Below, piece after piece: positions 1 through 15,611 of a DNA stretch of 57,500 nt. The first letter of the stretch is position 1. The number at the start of each line of letters is the position of its first letter. Made by a program: the position numbers and the translations under genes. The stretch is taken from assembly GCF_964340395.1 (NCBI RefSeq), contig NC_135552.1, positions 26,499,681 to 26,557,180 on the forward strand, given 5' to 3'. The DNA is from Glandiceps talaboti. Lineage: Eukaryota; Hemichordata; Enteropneusta; Spengelidae. The notes under the pieces were generated by a model. The model searched no databases. It was not told the origin of the DNA and saw nothing but the letters and a program-made list of their open reading frames with translations.

Positions 1-899
1 GTAACTTCCTATGATAACCCATGTCTCCCATATATTTCAATCTATGAAGCGGTAACTTCCTGTGATAACCCATGCCTCCCATATATTTCAATCTATGAAG
101 CGATAACTTCCTGTGATAATCCATGCCTCCCATATATTTCAATCTATGAAGCGATAACTTCCTGTGATAACACATGTCTCCCATATATTTCAATCTATGA
201 AGCGGTAACTTCCTATGATAACACATGTCTCCCATATATTTCAATCTATGAAGCGGTAACTTCCTGTGATAATCCATGTCTCCCATATATTTCAATCTAT
301 GAAGCGATAACTTTCTGTGATAATCCATGCCTCCCATATATTTCAATCTATGAAGCGGTAACTTTCTGTGATAACACATGTCTCCCATATATTTCAATCT
401 ATGAAGCGGTAACATCCTATGATAACACATGTCTCCCATATATTTCAATCTATGAAGCGGTAACTTCCTGTGATAATCCATGTCTCCCATATGTTTCAAT
501 CCATGAAGCGGTAACTTCCTCTGATAACACATGTCTCCCATATATTTCAATCTATGAAGCGATAACTTCCTATGATAACACATGTCTCCCATATATTTCA
601 ATCTATGAAGCGATAACTTCCTATGATAACACATGTCTCCCATATATTTCAATCTATGAAGCGATAACTTCCTATGATAACACATGTCTCCCATATATTT
701 CAATCTATGAAGCGGTAACATCCTATGATAACACATGTCTCCCATATATTTCAATCTATGAAGCGATAACTTCCTATGATAACACATGTCTCCCATATAT
801 TTCAATCTATGAAGCGATAACTTCCTATGATAACACATGTCTCCCATATATTTCAATCTATGAAGCGATAACTTCCTGTGATAACACATGTCTCTCATA
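1..899. repeat. 51-bp minisatellite, about 17.6 copies, open at the left edge
   Basis: A 51-bp unit containing 'gtaacttcctatgataac' and 'tctcccatatatttcaatc' repeats head to tail from the first base to about 899. The last unit breaks off at 'tctctcatatagagctg'. Units differ by a few substitutions (cctg/ccta, aaccc/aatcc/aacac, gcggt/gcgat). The right half is more uniform, suggesting recent local amplification. No long frame is open, so it is not a coding repeat. Confidence 0.97.
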
Positions 900-1129
900 T
901 AGAGCTGAATTACGATAGTCTCATTAACAATTGTTTTCATGCCCAGACTGTCAATCCACCATAATGTAGTTCTTTTGACTATGACTGTCGAATTATTTTC
1001 AAAATGTATATTTTCTCTTAACCCTACCATTTTCTTATTATATTTCTTAGCAATGATGGCCTACAATATTCGTGATAAAGCATAATTTCAAAAATTATTA
1101 TTAGATATTATGTTAATTGTTGGTATACC

Positions 1130-1385
1130 ACATCATTTCATACAGCCATCAGTGATTGTCTGAGATGGAATAAATTGACCCATAGTGTCATTACTTTGCA
1201 TGTAGCAGGCGTTGTTATATCAGTGATTGCTTTGACTATGAAAAGAATGTGTGCCTGAAAATGCGACGTCATTGACGTGTTATAAAACACTTATTACCTT
1301 ACCTTATTCGGGCACTAGCGGACATATTACCCCTCGTATTTCCCCGGTAAATAATTGAGGCATAACAGCCTTCGAAGTAATAGAC
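1130..1385. repeat. Diverged interspersed repeat, copy 1
   Basis: This segment shares several blocks in the same order with 2285-2665: 'cagtgat', 'gctttgact..atgaaa', 'cttattcgggcac', 'attacccctc' and 'aatagacgt'. It leads straight into the 45-bp minisatellite. It looks like an old transposon or duplicated segment. I see no coding capacity and cannot name the family. Confidence 0.6.
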
Positions 1386-1740
1386 GTCTACTAGTACCCT
1401 CATAGTCAGGCAATAAGTGTATAATATAACATCTACTAGTACCCTCATAGCTAGGCAATAAGTGTATAATATAACATCTACTAGTACCCTCATAGCTAGG
1501 CAATAAGTGTATAACATAACATCTACTAGTACCTTCATAGCCTGGCAAAAAGTGTATAAAATAACATCTACTAGTACCTCATAGCCAGGCAATAAGTGTA
1601 TAATATAACATCTACTAGTACCCTCATAGGCAGGCAATAAGTGTATAATATAACATCTACTAGTACCCTCATAGGCAGGCAATAAGTGTATAATATAACA
1701 TCTGCTAGTACCCTCATAGCCAGGCAATAAGTGTATAATA
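1386..1740. repeat. 45-bp minisatellite, about 8 copies
   Basis: The unit is built on 'atctactagtaccctcatag' followed by 'ccaggcaataagtgtataat'. Because 45 is divisible by three, long minus-strand frames with a 15-residue period appear, but one unit near 1577 lacks a base and shifts frame. No initiation or splice context supports translation, so I treat it as noncoding. Confidence 0.93.
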
Positions 1741-2284
1741 GTTTATATGCCCTGACAATCCATAGAAGAAACATTCGTGTACTTTAAATAATCCTTAAAC
1801 CCTTAGGACAAAAATGTAAAAAGTTAGGTACATGTCATCCTCTTCATAAATAATACATATTATTCTGATAAATGTAACTATCAATCTTCGTTTTACTACA
1901 CAGACTTGTTCTTTTATCAACACATAAGTATTTGCATATCATTTATGTATGGTAAAACTACAAGCTTATCTAGAAAACCAATGCATACAATAAGTGATTT
2001 ACGAGAAACCTGGCAAAACACATTCGATTGTGCATTCAACCAAAGCCCCTCAACGTATTGTTGAAGGTTGGTGATAATTTATACATGATATCCACAGTCA
2101 AACTCACTTCAATAAAAGATAGTACACTATAAACGGAAACTTGAATTGACTTGGAATATAACTTATTTGTATAGCAATCAGGCTATAGCTAAACTAAGAT
2201 AGATATACAAAATAAAATGCATGTGTATCTGGTAAATTATACAAGTGGGTGATAGTAGTGCCTTGGTTATGTTGATTAATAATA

Positions 2285-2665
2285 CATAGTTTTCATACAT
2301 CCTTCAGTGAATGGCTTAGAACATATCACGTTTAATGGAATAGCGACCAGCGGTGAGTTCAATTTGCATACAGAGCACAATTTACGTTTTCTATTTACCA
2401 TAGGGCACTATTACAGTAGCACTGGAGTTCTACCAGTGATTTGCTTTGACTCATGAAAGAATACCTACCATGTGATGTGTTAGACTACACTTATTGTATG
2501 GCCTTATTCGGGCACGAGGAGACATCATATTACCCCTCATGCTTTTATATAGCTCGTATTTCCTTCGGCTTTCAGCCTCATGAAATATATGCTAAATAAC
2601 AACCCTTTGAAAATAGACGTGTTTTAGTGCCCTCGTAACAAGGCAATAAGTGTATAACAATCACC
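2285..2665. repeat. Diverged interspersed repeat, copy 2, with a single 45-bp monomer
   Basis: Same ordered blocks as 1130-1385, including 'ccttattcgggcac' and 'attacccctc'. It ends in one copy only of the minisatellite unit ('tagtgccctcgtaacaaggc' then 'aataagtgtataac'). It therefore shows the unexpanded state of the array at 1386-1740. Confidence 0.6.
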
Positions 2666-3626
<961 letters not shown>

Positions 3627-4831
3627 GCCGTATAGAATGAAAAACCTTAAAAACAGAACTTGCTATTACATACAACGCCTTCAGTATAATTCTGAAATGG
3701 TACACCAAGTCTTCTGATACCTGATACCACGTAAAATGTTCCTATATGATTTCTTTTGTATCCCACAAAGCCTAATTAAAATGTTCTATGATCTTGACAG
3801 AGAGACCGCTTTGCTTTGGGCAAGCAACAGAAATGACAATAATTTTAACCAAGCATACAATGGATATATCTTAATATATCAGTAAGACGGTGTTTAAGAG
3901 CGTTCAGTGTTTAAGCTGGTTGACGGGATGGTGCCAATCGACTAACATTCAAATATTCTTAGAGTATAGTATGCTTCGATTTATTTCATAGTGAAACGAA
4001 ACAAGCTTCCATGCAGTGTTGCGGTAGCAAGCTAAAGAGCGACAATTTCACTCGACTGGTGCAAAGGTGGGACTAAACAAAAAAAAACAGTATTTTAATG
4101 ACCAAATACCTACAATTTCGGTATAATTCAAGTTAATACTAAGCAAATGTAGTGGTTAGCTTTGCTCGTTCAACTCAAAACCCGATGTAAGAGCTAGATG
4201 ATATGTAAAGAATTGATATATAATATTTTTTGGCCGGATGAGGAGGTTGTAGTATATATTTTCATCCCAAGGGGGTACGACTACTTTCAAAAGATTTATA
4301 TACTGAATGAATAGTTCAGCACACATATTAAGGGCTGATAACAGTGATGATTTGCTTGAGCACATTTGTGAAACGGGAATGTGACATTGAAATTGATCAG
4401 AGTGCAAGAGAGCATTATGAATTCTTTGAGAATGAGAAGAGTACAAGTACAACGTTAACACATCGTGGCCTCTTGTCTTGAGAGCTACAAATAAAATGGA
4501 TTTAAGATATTCCTGGTTAAAAGAACACGAAGACAGTACGCAATCCTATTGACGACATTACACACACTCATGTTTAGATGAGTTTCATCATCCTATGGCA
4601 AACGTAAAAGGTTGCTGTGAAACGTTCTTCAATATTGGATGACGCTCAGGGAATGACCATTGTCTTTAATATTTAACCTTCCGACCGTTTTCATTACTCA
4701 ACACGTCTCTGAGATAACACCTAAAGTACACGAAGGACTTGGTCTTAATGACATGGGTTGATATTACTTTCCAGTTCAGCAGAAGGAGGGACATGACATT
4801 TGTCTCAGTATAAAGAATTAATGTTCTCATT
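3627..4831. other. Gene-free stretch
   Basis: No supported gene. A 101-codon minus-strand frame at 4156-4461 has no family resemblance and no convincing splice or start context, so it is not called. Confidence 0.4.
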
Positions 4832-4871
4832 GAAGAAGAAGAAGAAGAAGAAGAAGAAGAAGAAGAAGAAG

Positions 4872-4901
<30 letters not shown>
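4832..4901. repeat. (GAA)n microsatellite
   Basis: About 23 uninterrupted GAA triplets. On the minus strand it reads as a serine run inside a short frame, without other coding support. Confidence 0.98.
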
Positions 4902-4902
<1 letters not shown>

Positions 4903-5880
4903 GTATGAAGTAATTACATATTTGTTGCACAAACAGGGTATATTAGTATGTTACCAATTTATAAATTGTATTTTACATCTGCTATCAAAACTATTAGAGT
5001 ACTGGTCATCATCATTGCATCATAGTCTACAAAAGAAAAGAATCACACTTATTGCTTACATTTCTTCTGGAGTTTTCATTTGTTATTGCCATGAAAAATT
5101 AACAACATTCTGATATAAGCTAGACAGTCATTCCATCAAAGATTTATGATTTCAAGTTTCATTACTTTTGTAAGATTTATTGTTTTAGAAGTAAATAATA
5201 CATAATCATGTCCCTCTTCAAGATTACACTTTGCAATTTTTAGTAGTTCGAGGAGAAGTATTTGGAGAGCCACACAGTAGGCTTGTTAGTTATATGAGTA
5301 TTTAGATTGAGATTGTCTTTACATAGCAATAAACTATTAATGAGCAAGCAAGGAGATACTTACAGTGTGTCATGCTTATTATCTGAAGACAGCATTTGGA
5401 GATTAAAAACAATAAATACGTGATAACTCAAGTGTCCCTTGGGAAAGCAAAACCCCTGAGTCCGATAATCGTTATTCTCGAAGACCTACGTGTGCCCAAT
5501 AGAACTGAAAGGCAGGCAGTAAAAGTAGGAAGTAAAAGGAAAGTGACGTATTTACATTGTAGGCCAACGATGAATGTCTAGATAGAAATCCTGTAAAGAG
5601 CATGTTGCTGAGAGACATTAGAAATATGACTATTTTACGTCTACACACAATTTGATATTCTTTCATGTTCAATCCGCATTGTATAGAATAGGGTAGTACT
5701 TTCATTTGAAAACCTTTTCTTCGATAATCAATGTTTAGCATTCCTCTGTAGCGCAAGTTCAGTACAGTCTTTCTATCGTAGGGCAAAATAACAAGAAAGC
5801 AGTGACATTATGACAGAGATTGAGGAGACTCGACTAACAAAGATTACTAGTAACAGAGAGATATAAAGACGACAGAGTAT

Positions 5881-6193
5881 ACATACATACTACGACTCTT
5901 GTCTTCTGAAATACTGTAAAACAAATGAAATAACGATACCTTCCTACTGTCTTACATCATGTATCGATTGTCATAGTCTGTATAATTGGTAGACAGGGAA
6001 AATGTAATTGGCAAGTAATATCTGATGTGTACATCTAAAATAAGAATGTCAGTTTCTCGATTTCAAAAACTGGCTTGTTAAGGCATAAAATAGAGTATCA
6101 AAAGGTAAGGATTCGTGAAATTTGAGCACTCATGGGGGAACAGAATGCTATGTTCTTTCAAGATTAAAGAGAATGTAACGAAAATATCTCAAA
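5881..6193. repeat. 313-bp repeat, copy A
   Basis: It starts 'acatacatactacgactc' and ends 'ctcaaa'. It matches 9537-9849 at equal length with about 12 substitutions (about 96% identity, counted by eye). Only three ATAC units precede this copy. There are no terminal inverted repeats or coding sequence, so it may be a nonautonomous mobile element or a segmental duplicate. Confidence 0.9.
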
Positions 6194-6828
6194 TATACAG
6201 ACGACGGAAAGTACAACAGAAACCCAAGCTAGGGATTTCACAAGACTGAGACAGACAGATACAGATACAGGTACAAGCCAGGCAAATATTGCAATTGTCA
6301 GTGCATGATGGATAGACAAAGTGATGTGATGGAAACATTTATTTTACCGGATGCAAATAACACGTTGTCGTAAAACCATCGTAGCACTTACATATATTGT
6401 TTGCAAGGTAATGCGTATCGACGGGATATTGCATATGCCTTTTAGGCATTTACTTAATAACGTATGCACTCAGAGGTATTCGAATAATTTTCAAAGGAAT
6501 CAAAAATAGGAACGCGGAAATCCTAACGGATTATTATAATGTACGACCTTTTTAAAGGGTTATTTCGAGGTGCTTACCCCACTGTAAAGTACATTTATGG
6601 AGACTATTATTGTTTATAGCAGTTATATTGGTTAAGCATTGTCATTACCGTGTGGCCACTCTTGTGTAGTATTAAATACTGAAGTAGATTTTCATATAGT
6701 CAAACACACTACAGATCAGTTCAGAAGGGAAAGAGAAACATATTAAAATCGCAGACTTAAACGAAAGGCAAAAATTCAAAAATTAGCAAAGCAGAAGAAA
6801 AAGAGTGGATATTCATAGGATAAAATTA

Positions 6829-6990
6829 ATGTTGTATGCAGGTGTTTTACTAGTGACTGTGTTCATTGTCAGTCATGAATTAAGTTTGTTTTCTGACGCA
6901 GAAAACCGATATTGTGAATTGTACGTTCATCAATGTCATAAACACATTTCATCTCATCCAAGCAAAGATAGTAATTTGAAAACGATTAAC
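6829..6990 (+). CDS. Possible first coding exon with a signal-anchor helix (uncertain)
   Basis: An ATG at 6829 opens a frame beginning MLYAGVLLVTVFIVSHELSL. This is a hydrophobic stretch of about 16 residues followed by a polar segment (SDAENRYCELYVHQCHKHIS). A short N-terminus, one hydrophobic helix and a polar lumen-like region are typical of type II membrane proteins such as Golgi transferases, but no catalytic domain follows. The frame runs into a CA microsatellite and stops near 7071. I saw no clear donor site. It could be a real first exon whose continuation is missed, a relic, or chance. Confidence 0.25.
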
Positions 6991-7016
6991 CCCATCCTCC
7001 ACGCTTGCGCACTCGC

Positions 7017-7018
7017 AC

Positions 7019-7058
<40 letters not shown>
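7017..7058. repeat. (CA)n microsatellite
   Basis: About 20 CA dinucleotides. Confidence 0.97.
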
Positions 7059-7063
<5 letters not shown>

Positions 7064-9103
7064 CTTTATAACATGAGTATGCCATCTTTTTAATTGATAA
7101 ACTGAATGTCTCTGATAATTGGTCAGACGTAGACTGGATTGAGTCCCTCAGGCAAATTATGTTATGATGAATAATTGAACTCAAATTTAGCTCAAATTGC
7201 TGGTGCAATTATCTGCCTATTTTTAGGGATGCTCCAAAGGACTGACACTGGTTGTTATCTCGCAAAAGACACACATTATACTAAGTTCATAAGACGCAAA
7301 AGTAAAGAAATCATACTCTTTCGTTAACAAATTAAATATTAATCACAAATTGAGTCAGGATTCATTTTGCAATTTGTGCGAATTTCCCAACCCGTACGAC
7401 ATTCATTTGAGAAACGTATGAAAAGGGCCATCGTGGATTCGAATAACAATGTATTCTAATTGTAAAATATAAAACAAATACACAAGAAAAACGTATTTCC
7501 AGTATGACAGTAGCTTGAGTTCAGTATTCACAGTAGAAATATGATCAAGAAATAAATTATTTTGATTTGATTGTATACTTTGACAATAAAACAAAACAGT
7601 AATGATAAAATTAGCATATCATTCCTTATAGCAAATAATAGTTGCTGGGGTCAGTAATGAATAGATCTTACAATGTCGACATTCATAAAAGCGAAATTAT
7701 TAAAGCCTTGATAGTTATTGGCATAGGTTAAAAGAAGAAGACGATAAGTTCAATTGGAAAATCAAAACAAGACACTCTCAGGAAACCCTTGTAAGATGTT
7801 CAGTCCCGTTAAGAAACGACTACACGACGACTTCCTGATGTTGACCGGTGCTTTTTAAACACTACTTGATGTGTGACATTTGATATTATCTTTTTGACAC
7901 TTCTCTTAAAGCATTGTCCATCATTGTCTACGATTAATTGAAGTCAGGATGACGAACACAACAGCCTCGAGCACTGTACCCCAAAATGCAAAATGACAAG
8001 ATAATAATATACTTTCAGTTACTCTCATTTGTTTAAGGTAATTTGAATGCGTAATAGATACATTATTCAATGCGTGCCATAGGCTGTATTCTTCTAGATT
8101 TCTATATTAACCGAATCACAATCCGCTACTGTCACTGAAAATCAAGCTGGGAGATAACTGCAAAGGAATAACAACACACCTCAAGGTTTGTACGTCTAAT
8201 GCCTCAAGAATATTTCTTTTTAATGTAAATGTCACCCATCAAGTATATGTGCGATATCACCAAGTAATTAGCCATGAAATTGGAAGGACTGTTATCAGCT
8301 GATTGATCAAAGGACTATTTGAGTAACTTCCGCTACCGAGTACACCTATACATATCGATGATCTTGTTTATCCAAACAAAACAAAACAAGGTAAGTAAAA
8401 CAAAATGTTGTGAGATTGGATGAATCATAACTTTAAACATAGACTTCTGTTTCATTATATACCTTTTCGATATTTCCTCCTTCCTGGCGTTATGTTCTCC
8501 CGCATTCTGCAAACAATCCTGTTGATTATGTAGAACGTGTGGGCGATTGGTTGAATTTTAGAAATAATTAACAGCAAAAAATTAATCTGCAATGTACTTC
8601 CGGATATTATAGTTTTGGAAATTAATATTAGAATTACTGAATACTATCGTAAGATTAAGTTACATGATATCCTAGTTAATTGTGAATTACTGGAAATCAA
8701 ATACCTAAATTTTGACTACAGGCTGGAGGAATGGTTTTATCTAACAGACAATTCCCAGTCAAATTTTGTGTCTTCTTCAAACACTCATCATTTTTTATCG
8801 TAATTTTGGAACTAACAGTTGTGGCAGTTTTAATGTACAAATGTATAGAGGATTTGTCATATTAACAATGCTCATATTAATATTTCAATGATATGAGATT
8901 GAACATGAGGATTTCAATAAATTATAACGATCTTGAACTATCGATATGAGTTAACTGTCATATTAAAGTAACTTCAGCAGGTTTGTAGTTCACTGACTAT
9001 TGAAGTATCCTCCTGTCCATGAATTGTTCTTAAAAGTTTGTGTTTTTATCCAATACATTGTGAATATTTATGTTCATATATGCCTACATGTATACATGCT
9101 TAC
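7059..9103. other. Gene-free stretch
   Basis: No supported gene. At about 8392, 'aaacaaggtaagt' fits a 5' splice donor on the plus strand, but no open frame precedes it. At most it would mark an untranslated exon. Confidence 0.4.
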
Positions 9104-9211
9104 AAACAAACAAACAAACAAACAAACAAACAAAAAAACAAACACACACACATAAACCAACCAACCAACCAACCAACCTACCAACCAACAAACAAACAAA
9201 CAAACAGACAA

Positions 9212-9298
<87 letters not shown>

Positions 9299-9386
9299 AA
9301 CAAACAAACAAATGGACGAGCGGGTCGGTGGGTATGCTGGCAGGCAGACAGCAGGCAAGCATGCACGTGCAAAAGCACACACACAC

Positions 9387-9427
<41 letters not shown>

Positions 9428-9545
9428 TACACATACATACATACATACATACATACATACATACATACACACATACACATACATACATACATACATACAT
9501 ACATACATACATACATACATACATACATACATACATACATACATA
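9104..9545. repeat. Compound microsatellite (ACAA)n-(ACCA)n-(ACAG)n-(AC)n-(ATAC)n
   Basis: Successive blocks of tetranucleotides differ by one base: acaa, then accaac, then acag, then cacata, then catac. They end directly against repeat copy B. All six frames are partly open, purely because of the repeat. Confidence 0.98.
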
Positions 9546-9849
9546 CTACGACTCTTGTCTTCTGAAATACTGTGCAACCAATGAAATAACGATACCTTCC
9601 TACTGTCTTACACCATGTATCGATTGTCAAAGTCTGTATAATTGGTAGACAGGGAAAATGTAATTGGCAAGTAATATCTGATGTGTACATCTAAAATAAG
9701 AATGTCAGTTTCTAGATTTCAAAAACTGGCTTGTTAAGGCATAAAATAGAGTATCAAAAGGTAAGGATTCGTGAAATTTGAGGACTCATTGGGGAACAGA
9801 AGGCTATGTTCATTCAAGATTGAAGAGAATGTAACGAAAATACCTCAAA
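9537..9849. repeat. 313-bp repeat, copy B
   Basis: Second copy of the 5881-6193 sequence. Here the ATAC units at its left end have expanded into a microsatellite of more than 100 bp. Downstream sequence diverges immediately after 'ctcaaa'. Confidence 0.9.
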
Positions 9850-11896
9850 AGTAAAGTAAAACATTGATGTTATTCCATTTAATCAATTCTTTTCCCCTTC
9901 GTTACTGTAACATAGAGTTATCAGATATCGTTTACGGTCGTACACTATCAACGTTGTCTGATACTGTTTTTTTAAATATGCCTTTACAGAAAAAGTCAAG
10001 CGGGGAGGCCTCCAAAAAACACGAGGTTCTTTTCATTACAACGATTGAACTTTATAATTATATTCCTAAGCCAGGCATTTACTGTTATCGGGAAAACTTA
10101 CTTCAAAGTCATCTTAATCCATTGATAATTAATGCTATGAATACAGAAAGGTGTGGATGAGACGAACGCATAATTACATCGACAACATCAAATGAATGCA
10201 TATGTTTGACTTTTCTGAAAACAAATTACATGTGTTTAAACATTAATAGGCGGTCTCTAGATCCTATTTATTTACACGGTGGAATGATTCAAACTAGGCA
10301 CAATGATGAAATTCCGTGTAGGACATATGCATATCACTTGTCAGATTTAACTGAATAGCGGTCAAGTTTGCCATACAAATCCGCTATTTATATACAATAT
10401 CGTTGATATATAGTTGATACATGCAAGATTTTATTCTAACTTTCTCCACCGGTTCCATATTGCCTAGGTTTAAATTGAAAATACGCAACTTGCAACTTGG
10501 CATTAGAGGCAAAACGTCAACATCGTGCAACCTCAAAAACTTTGTTAAAGGTAAGGACAACCTTTTTTGTCGTAGAATACAAACTATGTAAAATAACACA
10601 GAAACTACATACTTGTGAATTTTGTTCAAGTGTCTAAATCTATTTTATCTCCGTTGAAACTTTTATGAGAGTAGGAAACCTAACCTTGAACTTTAAGGGC
10701 ATTTGTCAATATCAGGAAGCGAGATGTACGTTGTCATGTATGTACATGTATTTTATCAACTCACGAGTTTTACTCATAGTGGCTAGTTTTGGTGAAAATG
10801 GTTATGATGTGTACCTTCTTTTCATATCATACTACCTATCTCACCGCGAAAATCACAAACCCTGAGACAAAACGTAGTCTGGTTCGAAAAATATCTTACC
10901 AACATTTCTGCATTTTATCATCTATCCGGACAAACATCTCAAAGACATTGCTAAATGTCATCGTTTGGCTCAAGTGCAGTTGTTACATTTTAGTCACTTG
11001 ACTGTCTCAAAAATATCAGAATGAATTAACAAACATTAGTTTTACCTTTAGTGTTGCATTCGTACATTCAACCGATAATGGTTCAGTGTCGGTGAAATTA
11101 AAGTTGGGTTGAGATGATTTTTGTTGCGCCAGACGATAAAATATAGCAATGTTAGTAAGAATTTTGTCCAAACAGACAAACTTTTGTTTCATGTTTCATG
11201 ATTTTCGTTGAATTTGCTGACATAATGCAAACTAATCTACTAAAAGGGAACTCCTTTCTATTGCAAAATGAGAGTACACAATATGTCAATAGGAGTACAT
11301 TTAATAACAATATTCATGTTATATCAAAAGGAAAAGGGAATACTGGTTTACACAAAGTCAATTAGCTTTCTGTGTTTTTGCTGGAGGCCATTGGTTTTAA
11401 TTCATCTAAAATAACTATTTGCCTATATCCTCTCAGATTTGTTTCTATCGATATATGGAGTATTCGTCCTTCTCCTACTCAGCTATAATGATACATATAA
11501 TGTGTTTGTATATCTACCTATAATGTAGATGGCTTTGAGGTGAATTCATCTCAGCAAACACTGTTCGTTTGTTCTTCCTGTATAAGAAAAACAAATATAT
11601 TGACCGGAATTATAACATCCGTTCTTATTACCAACGAAAGGCATTCATATAGCTGTCCTACTAAATAATAGCTATGTTTACTGTAAATACTGCACGACAA
11701 TGACGTCACAACTTTAAATGTTAAATCGTTTCTTCTCATATTAAGCAACTAAATAACGTATAAGACTAGGTGCAATTTAAGTATGTAGATGCGTTAATTG
11801 TTACTTTAAAGTTACAACTTCTTAACCACCAGTTGCAGATGATACAGAACATATGAAGATGGTATAGAACAGATGACCACATAATATATCTTATGA
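9850..11896. other. Gene-free stretch
   Basis: Several short frames of 65-98 codons occur, but none has a recognisable motif or splice context. No repeats shared with the rest of the window were found. Confidence 0.4.
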
Positions 11897-13211
<1,315 letters not shown>

Positions 13212-14450
13212 ACAGATTAGTAGAGAGGAACAAATGCAAGACAATCTCTGTTCAATGAATGACATGCTGCTTCATTTTACTTTTACTTTGCCCAAACTCA
13301 AATTTCCGATAACTTTCTCTTAAGAAAGAGTAAATAGACATCCCTATTTTGTGCCGCTGAAATAACTTACTGTATCACTCTTGTCATACCCAACAGTTTA
13401 ACTAATTCTATGTGTACGTGACTCGACTGATCATGTGCTTTGTACGATGACAGAAGGTTAATTGTGGGAAGTTGTTCCGACGATCGAATCCTAAATTAAG
13501 GACACCATATTGAAAGTCATACACCGTGTTGCAATTACTATCTGACTCATTGCACTCATGTTGTTCATGTCGTTGTAGGGTAAGACTGTTCATTTCCGAT
13601 CATCGTTTACACATCAACCGATCATGTCTAAAGAAAATCCATTTTAAAATGGTTGTGAAAATGTCAGGAAGAGATAAAAATAAAGATGCAAACCTCGTTT
13701 TTTGTTTAGCGATAGCGTCAATTGTAACCTATATTCCTTGCAGGAATATCGCGATATTGATTGAAAGATTTCGATCGGTGCAATGCTATTTCCTTTGTAT
13801 ACGAAAGGCTTTTCTTGCTGCTTTACAGTGTTTGCACACCTACGGGATACAGGTCACAAGAGAGTGGATTTTACGAGCTAGTATTTTAAAATGATCGAAA
13901 GGGCAGTGATGACGACTTTTATATATAATACAAGTATATAGTTTTAAGGTGTTAGATATGTTATTGCAATTATGTTATCGCAAACCATTCATTTCTCAGT
14001 CATTGGTGTGTTGAATTCAGGACTTTCATAATGTTTATTAAGCCCGACATGTTTCATTTCCTGTCTTGAATGTAAGTCCACTAAAACTACCAGCATTCTA
14101 TTCCAAATGTGACGCGTAAACGTACTACAGTTGTACGCTCAGACAACCGCACTTTGACTATAGTGATCTGATGAATGTGTAAAGAATATTTGGTCCGTTG
14201 GCATGCCCAGTTAGGATATTTGAAGTAGCTTCTTACTTTTAGACTAGCAAATTAAGCGAATTTAGTATAATTTTGATGTTAATGCATGCCTTCTAAGACT
14301 TTTGTAATTGTCTTCTGGCATTGTAGTTGAATGCATAGTAGGGAGTTCCACGACATATTTAAACGTTTAACAAATGACGTCATCAGATCGCTCATAAGTT
14401 ATATGTACCCTGTTTGAGTAAAATCAATTGCAAGTAATGGTTATAGGTAT
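13212..14450. other. Gene-free stretch
   Basis: A 122-codon plus frame at 13526-13894 has no recognisable domain and no convincing start, so it is not called as a gene. Confidence 0.4.
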
Positions 14451-14732
14451 GCTTCAGTAAGTGGAATACTGTGAGTACCTTCAGTAAGTAGAATACTGCG
14501 AGTACCTTCAGTAAGTAGAATACTGCGAGTACCTTCAGTAAGTGGAATACCGCGAGTACCTTCAGTAAGTAGAATACTGCGAGTACCTTCAGTAAGTAGA
14601 ATTCTGCGAGTACCTTCAGTAAGTACAATACTGCGAGTACCTTCACTAAGTAGAATTCTGCGAGTACCTTCAGTAAGTAGAATTCTGCGAGTACCTTCAG
14701 TAAGTAGAATTCTGCGAGTACTTTCAGTAAGT
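14451..14732. repeat. 27-bp minisatellite, about 10.4 copies
   Basis: The unit contains 'gtaccttcagtaagtagaat' and then 'actgcga' or 'tctgcga'. Since 27 is a multiple of three, the minus strand shows a nine-residue repeat (LLKVLAEFY). There is no start or splice support for translation. Confidence 0.95.
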
Positions 14733-15351
14733 AGTGAGTAAGTGAGTGTTTGCAGTTTAATCCCAGCTTACTATCTCTGCACTTGAGTGAAGTTGGGTGA
14801 CTACCCCGAAATATTCCCACCATACTACTTTTACATTTTTTCCAACATAATGATATTGCAGTGGAGTTGACTGTAATTTAATGGCGTGACAAATGTTATG
14901 TGATTGCATGAGAATATTTGTCAATTTCGCGTAACTAACATTGGTAATACTAAAATAAGTATACGTATAAACCCAGTCTCTTGATAATGTCAGACGAGTT
15001 CTTGCAAGCTGTGTGGAAAACGTCGATATCCAACCTTACTGCTTTTGCAGTCAATGGGATATGGTCGTCATATGCTACGTGAAACATTTTTTGTAAAGAG
15101 TAGTCAGAAGATAAATATAATTATAGATTAATTTTATCTTATTAGATATTATAATTTATTGATCTATTGTCTCATTTGCTGCTCTTAACAATTCTTTCAG
15201 TTGATTGTATATGTTACCTCGGCTCTACTTTCTTACCATATTGTGTAGTTTATAGCAACGGTCGACCAGAAAGCTTACCAATCAAAAACAATAAGATATT
15301 ATAGCAATTTTCACAACCGTTTTCCCAAGTTTGAATTAGTGGGTTAGTGGC
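14733..15351. other. Gene-free stretch
   Basis: AT-rich sequence with nothing recognised. Confidence 0.5.
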
Positions 15352-15611
15352 TTGTCGGTGGCCGAGTGGTTAAACCACTTTCCTCTTACCACTGCGGTTA
15401 GGGTTCGAACCCCATTCAAGGTTTGATTAAATTTACCACGCTGTAAGTAAGAAGACTGTCGTCCAGTTTGATTCTACCGAACAACGCAGGTTTTTCCCGG
15501 GTAATCCGGTTTCCTCCTGCATTAACACTGAACCCATGAGGGATGGCCCTCACTGGACTTCTTGGGAGACAAGTGTTTATATGCTTAAAGAACTATCCAG
15601 TATAAATAAAG

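Noticed and set aside
1-899. Possible CRISPR array
   Set aside because: Units are contiguous 51-mers with no unique spacers, and the genome is eukaryotic. It is a minisatellite.
1299-1774. 15-residue periodic minus-strand frames
   Set aside because: A 45-bp minisatellite automatically gives an in-phase peptide repeat. One unit is a base short, and no coding context exists.
4156-4461. 101-codon minus frame
   Set aside because: No recognisable motif, no strong start, composition close to translated AT-rich noncoding DNA.
9038-9690. Several 150-190-codon frames on both strands
   Set aside because: They are translations of ACAG, AC and ATAC repeats. Every frame is open because the repeat lacks stops. 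No start or splice support.
13526-13894. 122-codon plus frame with a cysteine-rich start
   Set aside because: No domain, no splice context; cysteine pattern does not fit the knot family.
15352-15425. Functional tRNA gene
   Set aside because: Box A and box B are good, but the acceptor stem does not close and a SINE body with ATT tail follows.
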